Below, in pieces: positions 8,324-17,048 of a stretch of DNA of 42,062 bases. Origin of the DNA: Myxococcales bacterium (GTDB lineage Bacteria > Myxococcota_A > Polyangia > Polyangiales > Polyangiaceae); the NCBI GenBank assembly GCA_009692485.1, contig SHZB01000007.1, positions 1-42,062 of the forward strand. Direction: 5' to 3'. Both the position numbers and the translations under genes were made by a program. The notes beneath the pieces were generated by a model. The model saw only the letters and a list, made by a program, of their open reading frames with translations. It was not told where the DNA came from and made no database searches. Position 1 is the first letter of the stretch. Every line of letters starts with the position of its first letter.

Positions 8324-9811
8324 GAAGCCATCGTCGTGGGGTCGGGCCCCAATGGTCTGGTCGCGGCGATCACGCTGGCGCGGGCGGGGCTCGACGTGGT
8401 GGTGCTCGAGGCCAACCGCGAGCCGGGTGGTGCCGTGCGATCGCGCGAGCTCACCCGACCCGGCTTCGTCCACGATCTCGGGGCTGGATTCTTCCCCTTC
8501 AGCCACGTGAGCCCGGCCCTCGTCGCGCTCGATCTCGAGCAGGCGGGCTTGCGCTGGTGCCGCGCGGAGATCGACAGCGCGCACCCGGGCAAAGACGGAA
8601 GCTGCGGCGCGATATCGGCGGATCTCGAGGCGACGGTGCGCGGCCTCGGCGTCGATGGCGCCCGGTGGAGGAGCGTGGCCACGTGGTTTGCCCGCGTGAG
8701 GGAGCACCTGGTGCGGGTGCTGCTTGCGCCGCCGGTACCGCTGATGGACGCGCTCGCGCTCGGGCCGGTCACGCTCGCGAAGTTCGCTCGCATTGGGCTG
8801 TCGAGCGGGCGCGGACTCTCCGAGCGACTGTTCGCGACCGAGGCCGCACGCCGAATATTGCCGGGGCTCGCGCTCCACACCGACATCGCGCCAGCCGATC
8901 GCTGCGGCGCCGCGGTGGGCTTCATGCTGGCAGCGCTCGCGGGCACGAGCGGAAACTGGATTCCCGTCGGAGGGGCGGGCGCCATCACCGCGGCGTTGCT
9001 GCGACGGCTCGACGAGGCCGGCGGAAGCATCCGCACGGGCGTGCATGTCGAGCAGATCTTGGTGCGCTCCGGTCGCGGCGTGGGCGTGCGTACGGCGAGC
9101 GGTGAGGAGCTTCGGGCGAGGGTGATCGTCGCCGACGTCGCGGCCCCGACGCTCTACTTGCGGATGCTGCCCGAAGATTCGGTGCCGTCGCGCATTCGCC
9201 GGAAAATGCGGCAATTTCGGCACGGCTTTGGCACCTTCAAGATGGACTGGGCGCTCGCCAAAGCGGTGCCTTGGCAGAGCGAAGCGTGTACCCGGGCCGC
9301 GGTCGTTCACGCGGGTGACAGCAACGACGATCTCGAGCGCTTCGTCCGCGAGGTGCGCGCCGGCGTGCTGCCCGAACACCCCTATCTGGTGATTGGCCAA
9401 CAGTCGCTCGCGGATCCGACGCGCGCGCCCGCCGGTCAACACACGCTATGGGCCTATTCGCGAGTGCCGTCGGCGCTGCCTTGGACGAGCGAGCGGGAGC
9501 GCTTCGCCGACCGCATCGAGGCGCGCATCGAAGAGCTGGCGCCGGGATTTCGAGAGGTCATCCTCGCGCGCCACGTGACGGCTCCACCCGATCTCGCGGC
9601 CACGAATGAGAACCTCATTGGGGGTGATCTCGGCGGCGGGTCGGCGCAGCTTCACAACCAGCTGTTCTTGCGCCCGGTGTTTCCCTATTACCGTTATCGC
9701 ACGCCGGTGCGAGGGCTCTACCTCGGCTCGAGCTATGCCCATCCAGGCGCGGGCGTGCACGGCGCGTGCGGGCTCAATGCGGCAAAAGCGGCGCTCCGCG
9801 ATCTCGGGTGA
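8318..9811 (+). CDS. FAD-dependent oxidoreductase, phytoene-desaturase/PYROXD2-like
   Basis: A 497-residue flavoprotein. The N-terminus has the dinucleotide-binding fold (IVVGSGPNGLVAAITLARAG, acidic end of strand 2 in VVVLEANREPGGAVRS) and the next family motif LGAGFFPFSH. The C-terminus has the FAD-contacting GLYLGSSYAHPGAGVHGACG. Length and motifs fit the NAD(P)/FAD oxidoreductases related to CrtI carotenoid desaturases and PYROXD2. No phytoene synthase or other carotenoid gene lies nearby, so a carotenoid role is not supported. It converges on transketolase across a repeat array. Confidence 0.85.
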   Translation: MNEAIVVGSGPNGLVAAITLARAGLDVVVLEANREPGGAVRSRELTRPGFVHDLGAGFFPFSHVSPALVALDLEQAGLRWCRAEIDSAHPGKDGSCGAISADLEATVRGLGVDGARWRSVATWFARVREHLVRVLLAPPVPLMDALALGPVTLAKFARIGLSSGRGLSERLFATEAARRILPGLALHTDIAPADRCGAAVGFMLAALAGTSGNWIPVGGAGAITAALLRRLDEAGGSIRTGVHVEQILVRSGRGVGVRTASGEELRARVIVADVAAPTLYLRMLPEDSVPSRIRRKMRQFRHGFGTFKMDWALAKAVPWQSEACTRAAVVHAGDSNDDLERFVREVRAGVLPEHPYLVIGQQSLADPTRAPAGQHTLWAYSRVPSALPWTSERERFADRIEARIEELAPGFREVILARHVTAPPDLAATNENLIGGDLGGGSAQLHNQLFLRPVFPYYRYRTPVRGLYLGSSYAHPGAGVHGACGLNAAKAALRDLG

Positions 9812-9833
9812 AGGCGCCGGGCGCGGGCGCTAG

Positions 9834-9943
9834 TTGCCAATCAGAATCAGCCTGGTTGCCAATCAGAATCAGCCTGGTTGCCAATGCGGCGGGCGCTAGT
9901 TGCCAATTGGGCTCAGCCTAGTTGCCAATGCGGCTCAGCCGAG
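9834..9943. repeat. 22-bp tandem repeat, 5 units, between convergent genes
   Basis: Units begin with ttgccaat at 9834, 9856, 9878, 9900 and 9922. The first two are identical (ttgccaatcagaatcagcct + gg) and the rest are diverged. The last overlaps the final codons of transketolase. Confidence 0.95.
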
Positions 9944-11932
9944 CCAGGCGCCGACGCGCTCGGCGATCGACTCGGGGGTCATGCCGACCTTCTCGCGGAT
10001 GACCTGCCACGGGGCCGAATAGCCAAAGGTATCGTGACCGAGCGCGAGGCCATCGAGACCGACGACGCCGCGCCAGAAGGCGGTGATGCCAAGCTCGACC
10101 GAGCAGCGCCTAATGCCATGAGGAAGAATCGCTAATTGGTAATCGTGAGGCTCGCGCTCAAATTGCTCCCAGCACGGCGCCGACACGATGCGGAGCCCGT
10201 CGCCGCGCTCGCCGAGAGCCCGCTTGGCACCGACGGCGACCCCAACCTCGGCCCCGGTAGCGATGAGCACGGCCGCGAGCGGGGCCGTTGCCTCGTCGAG
10301 AATGTAAGCGCCGCGAAGTAGGTCGTTTGGCTTGAATCCCGGGGGGCGCGTGAGCTTCGGGACGTTCTGGCGGGTCAGCGAGAAGGCCGTCGGGCCATGC
10401 TTGCGTGCGAGCGCGTGGGCCCAGGCGGCGGCGCACTCGAGCGCGTCGGCGGGACGCATGACGTCGAGATTCGGAATGGCACGTAGCGCGGCGAGGTGCT
10501 CGACCGGTTGGTGCGTGGGGCCGTCCTCTCCGAGATAGAGGCTGTCGTGCGTGAAGATGTAGAGGCTCTGCAAGTGCGATAAAGCAGCGAGGCGAATGGC
10601 CGGCCGCATGTAGTCGCTGAAGACGAGGAAGGTGCTCGTATAAGGGATGAACGCGCCACCCTGGGCGAGGCCGTTGGCGATCGCGCCCATGGCATGTTCG
10701 CGAATGCCAAAGTGGTAGTTGCGACCGCCGAAGTTGCCGCGCTGAATCGCCGGCGAGTCCTTGAGATACGTCTTGTTGGAGGGCGTCAAATCCGCGGAGC
10801 CGCCGACCAGCGCGGGCACGAGCGCCGCCGCGCGCTGCTGAATGACGTTGCTGATGTTGCGGGTCGCGTCCTCTTTCTCGGGAGCCGCGAGGAGCAGTTC
10901 TTCGAGGATGGATGCCGGGACCCTGCGCTCGAGCAGCGATTGGTAGAGCGTGGCCGCCTCGCCGTCCTCTGCAAACGCGGCGTCCCGGCGAGCTTCCCAT
11001 TCGGCGCGAAGCTTCTTGCCTAGAACAGCGCGAGTGGCGAAGTGGGCGCGCACCTCGTCGGGCACGAGAAACGCGGGCTCTACGGGCCAACCGATTGCCT
11101 GTTTCGTGGCGAGGATCTCGGCCTTGCCGAGCGGCTCGCCGTGCGCCGCAGAGGTGTCCTGCTTCTTGGGAGAGCCCATGCCGATATGGGTCTTCGCGAT
11201 GATGAGCGAGGGGCGTGCGTCCTCCAGGATCGCAGCTTTGAGGGCTGCGCGAATCGAGGCGCTGTCATGGCCGTCGCAAGCCAAGACGCGCCAGCCGTAG
11301 GCCTCGAAGCGCTTGCCGACGTCTTCGCTGAAAGCGAGCTCGGTCTTGCCGTCGATGGTGATCCCGTTGTCGTCGTAGAAGAAGACCAAGTTGTCGAGAC
11401 CGAGGTGGCCCGCGAGACTGGCCGCCTCGCCCGACACGCCCTCCATCATGTCGCCGTCGGAGGCGATGCCGAACACGCGCGCGTCGAAGAGCTGGGGGTC
11501 TTGAGCCTCGAAGCGAGCGGCGAGCATCTTGATGCTGGCGGCGACTCCGACGGCGTTCGCGAAGCCCTGTCCGAGCGGTCCGGTGGTCGTCTCGACTCCG
11601 GGCGTGAGGCCGCGCTCGGGGTGGCCGGGCGTGCGCGAGCCCCACTGGCGAAAGGATTTGAGATCGTCGAGCGAGAGGTCGTAGCCCGAGAGATGCAAGA
11701 GCGCATAGAGCAACATCGACGCGTGGCCGCACGACAACACGAAGCGATCGCGATTGGGCCAGTCTGGCCGCTCGGGGTCGAAGCGCAGCTCTTGCCAGAG
11801 CTCGAAGCCGATCGCCGCGAGCCCCATCGGTGCGCCGGGATGCCCGCTATTCGCCTTTTCTACGCCGTCGACGGCGAGCATTTGAATGGTCTTGACGGCC
11901 GTCCGTACGAGCTCCTGATCCGCGTGCAGCAT
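9935..11932 (-). CDS. tkt: Transketolase
   Basis: The 665-residue protein has the full-length family architecture. It shows the N-terminal substrate/cofactor loop SGHPGAPMGLAAIGFELW, HPERG and TTGPLGQGFANAVG. The thiamine-diphosphate motif is GIASDGDMMEG...NLVFFYDDN, followed by the pyrimidine-binding domain (REHAMGAIANG) and the C-terminal domain. It transfers two-carbon units in the non-oxidative pentose phosphate pathway. AGGGGA lies 5 bases before the ATG. It follows a lipoprotein gene by 31 bases on the same strand, which may be incidental. Its last codons are part of the 22-bp repeat array. Confidence 0.97.
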   Translation of the reverse strand: MLHADQELVRTAVKTIQMLAVDGVEKANSGHPGAPMGLAAIGFELWQELRFDPERPDWPNRDRFVLSCGHASMLLYALLHLSGYDLSLDDLKSFRQWGSRTPGHPERGLTPGVETTTGPLGQGFANAVGVAASIKMLAARFEAQDPQLFDARVFGIASDGDMMEGVSGEAASLAGHLGLDNLVFFYDDNGITIDGKTELAFSEDVGKRFEAYGWRVLACDGHDSASIRAALKAAILEDARPSLIIAKTHIGMGSPKKQDTSAAHGEPLGKAEILATKQAIGWPVEPAFLVPDEVRAHFATRAVLGKKLRAEWEARRDAAFAEDGEAATLYQSLLERRVPASILEELLLAAPEKEDATRNISNVIQQRAAALVPALVGGSADLTPSNKTYLKDSPAIQRGNFGGRNYHFGIREHAMGAIANGLAQGGAFIPYTSTFLVFSDYMRPAIRLAALSHLQSLYIFTHDSLYLGEDGPTHQPVEHLAALRAIPNLDVMRPADALECAAAWAHALARKHGPTAFSLTRQNVPKLTRPPGFKPNDLLRGAYILDEATAPLAAVLIATGAEVGVAVGAKRALGERGDGLRIVSAPCWEQFEREPHDYQLAILPHGIRRCSVELGITAFWRGVVGLDGLALGHDTFGYSAPWQVIREKVGMTPESIAERVGAWLG

Positions 11933-11963
11933 CGCGGTCCCCTACGCGAGAATCGTCGAGGCG

Positions 11964-12695
11964 TCAGTAGTGATAGGTCAGCGTGTAATCGAGACAGCTG
12001 GCTTCGTCCGCGCCCGGAAGATCGACCCGCAGGTACACGTAAGTCTGTTCATCGAGGCTGCCGGCGCAGTTGATATCTCCGATGACGAAGCCAGCCGGGC
12101 CGCAGCAACCCGCGCGCTTCTCGGCGCTGGTGTCGGCGGTGGTGCCGGCGGGGCACGTGAAGGTGGTCTCGCCGGTGAGGCACTCGATGTACTTGCAGAG
12201 CCGGACGCCCTCGCCCTCGGGGCTCAACGTGCGCGACGGATCCACGCTGCAGCTGAAGGTGTCGTCACCGGTATAGGTGAACCAATCGATGTCGCCCTTC
12301 TTGAGCCGGCCGATGACCTTGCCTGCGTCGCCGTCGCAGTCCGAGAGCGTGGGCGTCACGAGCACGTGGGCCGTGCCTTCATTTTGGTTGGGCTCGCCGA
12401 CGCCGGAGTCGTTGCACGCGGGCCCGGAACCGACGGAGCCATTGCTTGCGGACGACGCTGACGTCGAGGTGGTGGCGCCCGTTCCTGTGCCAGTTCCGGT
12501 GGCGCTCTGCGAGGCAGTCGTGCCAGCTGCGGTGGAGCTCGCGCCGGTCGCAGCCACGGCCCCACCCGCGCCCGTCAGGATCACGCCGTCGTCTGCGGGC
12601 GGAACGGACTCTTCGTAGCAACCCGCGGCGCCGACGTAAGCGGCAAGCGGGGTCAGGACCACGAGGCGAGTGAGCAAGCGAGGAAATAACAGCAC
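11964..12695 (-). CDS. Secreted cysteine-rich lipoprotein, unknown function
   Basis: A 243-residue protein with a lipoprotein signal (LVVLTPLAAYVGAAGCYEE), then a long Ser/Thr/Gly/Ala linker (residues ~40-95) and a globular C-terminal domain with many cysteines (CSVDPS, CKYIECLTGETTFTC, RAGCCGPAGFVIGDINC). The C-terminal domain resembles the small disulfide-bonded surface domains common in myxobacterial lipoproteins, often annotated hypothetical. It lies upstream of tkt on the same strand. No enzymatic motif is visible. Confidence 0.75.
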   Translation of the reverse strand: MLLFPRLLTRLVVLTPLAAYVGAAGCYEESVPPADDGVILTGAGGAVAATGASSTAAGTTASQSATGTGTGTGATTSTSASSASNGSVGSGPACNDSGVGEPNQNEGTAHVLVTPTLSDCDGDAGKVIGRLKKGDIDWFTYTGDDTFSCSVDPSRTLSPEGEGVRLCKYIECLTGETTFTCPAGTTADTSAEKRAGCCGPAGFVIGDINCAGSLDEQTYVYLRVDLPGADEASCLDYTLTYHY

Positions 12696-12742
12696 GCGCG
12701 GAGCTTAACGTGAGCCGGGACGAATGCGCGACCTAGAGTTCA

Positions 12743-12796
12743 CCAACAAGCTCGTGTCCGCCAACAACCGCGAGTGCGCCAACAAGCTCGTGTCCG
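12743..12796. repeat. 18-bp tandem repeat, 3 units, upstream of murJ
   Basis: ccaacaagctcgtgtccg at 12743 and 12779 flank a diverged middle unit at 12761 (ccaacaaccgcgagtgcg). It is intergenic. Confidence 0.8.
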
Positions 12797-12880
12797 CGAA
12801 CCATGGCCTGCCCGCACGCCCAGTCGGCGGCGACGTGCCGGGGTCTTGTCCGCGCGGCGTGGTTTGAGCGACAAGGGGCC

Positions 12881-14440
12881 GTGTCGCAGGCCGAGCCGAA
12901 GCAGGAGACGAGCGGACGCGCGGCGCTCGCGGTGTCCCTCGGGATCTTGTTGTCGCGAGGGGTCGGGCTCGTGCGGCAGCGCGTAACGGCCCATTATTTC
13001 GGCACTTCCGTGATCGCGGACGTGCTCGCCGCGTCGTTTCGGATTGGCAACGTCGCGCAAAATCTGTTCGGCGAGGGCACGCTCAGCGCGAGCTTCATCC
13101 CGGTCTACGCGCGCCTTCGGGCCCAGGGAAAGCACGACGAAGCCCGCGAGCTTGCGCGGGCCTCGCTCGGGTTGCTTGCGCTCGCCGTGGTCGTCGTCTC
13201 GGCGCTTGGGGTCGCCCTCGCACCGTGGCTGAGCCTCGCGGTGGCGTGGGGATTCGGAGCCGAAGAGCGCGCGCTCACGACCGAGCTCGTGCGGATTTTG
13301 TTTCCGATGACAGGCCTCTTGGTGATCGGCGCATGGGCGCTTGGGGTGCTCAACGCGCACGGCGATTTCTTCGTGTCCTATGCCGCTCCGGTCGCATGGA
13401 GCGCGGTGCAAATCGCGGCGCTCGTCGTCGCGGGCAGCGTCCTCGGGATGCGCGAGGAGAAGCTCGCGTGGGCGCTGAGTCTCGGTGCCTTTGGCGGCGC
13501 GTCGCTCCAGCTTGGATTGTTGTTGGCGCGCGCGCGGCGCTATCTCGGCACGCTGCACCCGACGCTGAGCCTCGCCGTCGCGGGGACGCGCGAAGCGATC
13601 AGCAAGCTCCCTTCCGCGCTGCTGGGCCGCGGCGTCGTTCAGCTCTCGGGGCTCGTGGATACGCTGCTCGTGAGCTTCCTCGGGGCGGGCGCGATGGCGA
13701 CCTTCGGTTACGCGCAGATGCTTTACCTGTTGCCGATGAGCGTGCTCGGCACGGGCGAAGCGGCCGCGGCCTTGCCCGAGCTGGCGAGCGCGACGGCGGC
13801 GAGTGACGCGACCGAAACTGCGACGCGGATCCGTGTGCGCCTCGTCGCGGGGCTCGCGCGCACGCTCACGCTCGCGGTGCCGGCCGTGGTCGTCCTGTGC
13901 GGATTTGCCAACGAGCTCGTCGTTGTCTTGCTGCGCACCGGGGAGTTCGCTGGCGAGTCGAGCGCGCGCGTGGCCGAGGCGTTGAGCGTGTACGGCGTGG
14001 CGCTGATCGGCAACGCGGCTGGACGGCTCTTCGCGACGGCGTCGTTCGCGCTAGGGGATACGCGAACGCCCGCGCGGTGTGCGATCGCGCGGGTCGTGGT
14101 CAGTACCCTCTGTTCGCTCGCGCTGATGCAACGCTTCGGCGTGCGGGGCGTGGTGGCCGGCGCGGCGTTGGCAGCGTGGCTCGAGGCGGGGCTGCTCGCG
14201 GCACGGCTTCGCGGTGAGCTCGGCGGGCTCGGACTTGCCACGCTGCCGACAGCTCGTCTGCTCGCGCTCGCCCTCTTGACCTTGGGCCCTCCGATGGCGG
14301 CGGCGCGCTATTTTGCAGGCCGAACGAGCGAGCCGCTGATCGCGCTGGTGGTGTTGACGCTCGCCGGTGCGGCGTTTCTTGCGGCGGCGTGGTCGCTCAA
14401 GTTGGTCTCCCCGCGAAGTCTGTTCGGCCGACGCTCGTGA
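12881..14440 (+). CDS. murJ: Lipid II flippase MurJ (MviN family)
   Basis: An integral membrane protein of about 519 residues if the GTG at 12881 is used; AAGGGG lies only 2 bases upstream. The frame is open from an ATG at 12803, which would add a poorly conserved 26-residue leader. The N-terminus shows the MurJ signature (SLGILLSRGVGLVRQRVTAHYFG) with the charged RQR, then FRIGNVAQNLFGEGTLSASF and about 14 hydrophobic segments. The protein moves lipid-linked peptidoglycan precursor across the inner membrane and should be essential. Its 3' end overlaps the convergent membrane-protein gene by 44 bases. Confidence 0.92.
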   Translation: MSQAEPKQETSGRAALAVSLGILLSRGVGLVRQRVTAHYFGTSVIADVLAASFRIGNVAQNLFGEGTLSASFIPVYARLRAQGKHDEARELARASLGLLALAVVVVSALGVALAPWLSLAVAWGFGAEERALTTELVRILFPMTGLLVIGAWALGVLNAHGDFFVSYAAPVAWSAVQIAALVVAGSVLGMREEKLAWALSLGAFGGASLQLGLLLARARRYLGTLHPTLSLAVAGTREAISKLPSALLGRGVVQLSGLVDTLLVSFLGAGAMATFGYAQMLYLLPMSVLGTGEAAAALPELASATAASDATETATRIRVRLVAGLARTLTLAVPAVVVLCGFANELVVVLLRTGEFAGESSARVAEALSVYGVALIGNAAGRLFATASFALGDTRTPARCAIARVVVSTLCSLALMQRFGVRGVVAGAALAAWLEAGLLAARLRGELGGLGLATLPTARLLALALLTLGPPMAAARYFAGRTSEPLIALVVLTLAGAAFLAAAWSLKLVSPRSLFGRRS

Positions 14441-16874
14441 GCTGGCGCGTGCCGAACCACGCGAGGGCGCTGGCGACTCCGACGAGCGCCGCCGCGAGCA
14501 AGAACAGCGGCGTCACGGCGAAGGTGCGAACGGCGAGCTGGGCGAGACCCGCGCCGGCCGCGACCCCAACGAGCTCGACGCCCACACCCCAGCCGAGAGC
14601 AGCGGATGAGTGCGGCGCGATGAGCCGCAAGGACAGAGTTGCGGCGCATGCGACGGCAGCGCCAGCGAAGATGAGGATGAGCGCAGCGACCGCGATGCGA
14701 GCCGTGGGCGCAAGGACGAGAACGCCCGCGAGCGGCGACAGCACGAAGCCGAGAGCCCCGAGCGCCACGACGCCGAAAATCGCGGCTCGCGCGAGGTGCG
14801 ATGCCACGCGCGACCGCACGGCCATGTCCGCGGCGGCGCGACCCACGGCGGTTCCGACGAGGCCGAGCGGCACGACCAGGGACCACGACGCAGCCGGCGA
14901 GCCGAAGAGCCGGAGGGCGTGATCGGCCGACGCCACGAGCGCGAAGGACGAGGCCATGCCGAAGAGCGCGATCGCGATTCGCCAGCAAATTCCGGGCTTT
15001 TCAGCGCGATTTCCGCTGATGGGAAGGAACAGCGCGAGCAACAAGAGCGCGCAGGAGAGGCTCGCTCCGATGGCGATCGCCGCGAGCCCGATCGGCACCG
15101 CAAGGACCTCTGCGCCGCCGTTCGCCGGCGCGGGTGTCGCCACCGACGGCGCGCTCGGATGCCGCCGCTTCGGATCTTTCGCGAAGGCCCACAGGCTTAC
15201 GAGTTCTTCGCGCGCGGCAGAGAGCAAGCGGCGCATTTTCGGTGGCCGCGGATAGGGGTGTTCGTCCGTGATGACGCTCGCGGCAAGGACCCGCTCGAGC
15301 CGTTCGCTTTGCGCGCGCTCTTTCTCGTCGCGCTTGCGGTCGCCGCGCCCCGTCGCACCCGTCGCTGCGCGCCCCGCCGCATCCATCGCTGCGCGCTGCG
15401 ACGACGCGTCGGGTGTGAGCTCGACCACGAGGCCGCGGCGCTTGCACTCCTTGATGAGCCGCTCGCGCTCGGGTGCGCCGAGCTTGCCGCCGCGCAAGAT
15501 GGCCAGCGCCGCGCCCGCAGGTTCGCGCTCGCTGCAGGCGACGACGCGCTCTGCGATCACCTCGATGCCGCCTGCGGCCACCGCGAGCGTGGCGAGCAAA
15601 TCGTCGAGCCCCTCTTTCGGTGTCCGCACCATCAAGAGGCCGCGCGGCTCGTCGAGGACAGCGAGGCTCTCGCGCAGCGCCTCGAGCGAATGTCGCCTGA
15701 GCGGCTCGTGCAAAAAGCGTGGCGCCGCCTGCTCGAAGGAGCCCGCCCCGACGAGCAGGATGCGCTGGTAGCGAGTCCCGAGCGCTGCAAGTCCGCGACC
15801 GTCGCCGAGCTTGAGGAGGCCGCGGTCCGAGCCGCGCAAGAGCCCGTCCGCCTCTCGGTCGTAACGCTGCGCGAGCATCGCCAGGGTGTCGGCGCTCGGC
15901 TCGATCGCATCGACGCGCTCGTGGCCCTCGCGGCGCCCGACACCGATCTCGCGTGCGCCCCCAGAGTGAACGACCAAGAGCGCGCCAACGGTCGCCTCGG
16001 CGAGCGCGTAGCCGAGGTCCGTGATCGCGAAGGACGCCTTGCCTTTGCTGGCCACGTAAATGGGCGTCGGATCGAGCTGATCGACCGTAAATTCTAGGTC
16101 TTTCTGCTTTTGGGGATCGACGGCGATGACTCCAAGCGGCGACCAAATCGAGTGCCCCACGCGACCGCGCCGAGCCGCGTCGGTGCGAACGCGCAGCCAG
16201 GGCACGCGCAGATCACCGATGAACAGCGCCACGAGCGCGAGCGGCAACGTCACGAGCGCAAACGAGCTTTGTCGATCGCCGCGGGCAGAGCGTGCCAGGG
16301 CGATCGCCGCGAGCGCGCACGCGACACCGATGACGAGCAGCGTACGCGGCGCGCCGATGCTCATGGCGAGCGGGACCAAGAGCGCTCCGGCCGCGCCACC
16401 GACCCCGAACGCAAGACCCACGCGACCGAGCCGCCCGCGCTCCGCCCGCAGCGTAAATCCGAGCGCCGCCGCGATCCCACCTTGCGCCGCGGCCCAGGCG
16501 ACGACCGGGAGGCAGATGGCCCACGCCACCGCGTCCTTCTTGCCGAGCATCTGGCTCATCCACGGCAACACGACCGCCGCCGCGACTGCACCGGCTCCGG
16601 CGACGAGGGCCGCTGCCGATGCACGCTGGGCATCCCGCGTCGGACGCACACCGCCGGAACGCGCCGCGGCCACCGCCGTCACGAAGCCTGCGAGCGCGGG
16701 CACCAAGAGCGCCACCAACCACGCGTAGGGACGACCGACGATCGCCGCGTCGAGTCGAAACGACGCAAGCTCGAGCGAAATCGAGGCAGCGCCGAGCAGC
16801 GAGGCCGCAACCATCGGCCATGCACCAAGCGTGGCGGGGGCAGGCGGGTGGGCCGCAATCTCGCGCTCGAGCAT
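14397..16874 (-). CDS. Large polytopic membrane protein with central spermidine-synthase-like domain
   Basis: An 825-residue protein. The N-terminal ~230 residues carry about seven transmembrane segments. The middle (residues ~235-560) is soluble and includes a Rossmann-like segment (RILLVGAGSFEQAAPRFLHE) and a diverged substrate region recalling spermine/spermidine synthase homologues fused to membrane domains. The C-terminal ~250 residues carry about seven further segments. A charged stretch (RGDRKRDEKERAQSERLE) precedes the C-terminal bundle. The catalytic Asp residues of true polyamine synthases are not evident, so enzymatic activity is doubtful. It converges with murJ, overlapping by 44 bases. 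The family call is tentative. Confidence 0.6.
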   Translation of the reverse strand: MLEREIAAHPPAPATLGAWPMVAASLLGAASISLELASFRLDAAIVGRPYAWLVALLVPALAGFVTAVAAARSGGVRPTRDAQRASAAALVAGAGAVAAAVVLPWMSQMLGKKDAVAWAICLPVVAWAAAQGGIAAALGFTLRAERGRLGRVGLAFGVGGAAGALLVPLAMSIGAPRTLLVIGVACALAAIALARSARGDRQSSFALVTLPLALVALFIGDLRVPWLRVRTDAARRGRVGHSIWSPLGVIAVDPQKQKDLEFTVDQLDPTPIYVASKGKASFAITDLGYALAEATVGALLVVHSGGAREIGVGRREGHERVDAIEPSADTLAMLAQRYDREADGLLRGSDRGLLKLGDGRGLAALGTRYQRILLVGAGSFEQAAPRFLHEPLRRHSLEALRESLAVLDEPRGLLMVRTPKEGLDDLLATLAVAAGGIEVIAERVVACSEREPAGAALAILRGGKLGAPERERLIKECKRRGLVVELTPDASSQRAAMDAAGRAATGATGRGDRKRDEKERAQSERLERVLAASVITDEHPYPRPPKMRRLLSAAREELVSLWAFAKDPKRRHPSAPSVATPAPANGGAEVLAVPIGLAAIAIGASLSCALLLLALFLPISGNRAEKPGICWRIAIALFGMASSFALVASADHALRLFGSPAASWSLVVPLGLVGTAVGRAAADMAVRSRVASHLARAAIFGVVALGALGFVLSPLAGVLVLAPTARIAVAALILIFAGAAVACAATLSLRLIAPHSSAALGWGVGVELVGVAAGAGLAQLAVRTFAVTPLFLLAAALVGVASALAWFGTRQLTSVGRTDFAGRPT

Positions 16875-17048
16875 CGGGGGCGGCGAGCGATAGCACAGTT
16901 CGCCAGCAGGCCGATTCGTGAGCTGGCCGATTTGCGCGCCGGCGTCTCACCCAATTCGCCGGCCTCGCCGGGGTGCCCGCTGTCGCCGTGCGGTTCTTGC
17001 GGCACCGCGATCTTGGCCCGCGCGTGGACAGTGCGGCATGGCTCGGAC

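Noticed and set aside
6347-9442. A 1031-codon open frame on the minus strand
   Set aside because: It is antisense to two well-supported plus-strand genes, has a biased Arg/Ala/Leu composition typical of shadow frames in GC-rich DNA, and contains no recognisable domain.
8318-9811. Carotenoid biosynthesis cluster suggested by the CrtI-like flavoprotein
   Set aside because: No phytoene synthase, cyclase or prenyl-transferase gene is adjacent; the protein is closer in motifs to the broad PYROXD2-like group.
9834-9943. Regular 22-bp repeats as a possible CRISPR array
   Set aside because: Units are directly adjacent with no spacers and no cas genes are present; the same holds for the other arrays.
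14610-16097. A long plus-strand frame (495 codons) rich in Arg, Glu and Asp
   Set aside because: It is the antisense shadow of the large membrane-protein gene; the charged composition mirrors hydrophobic codons on the other strand.
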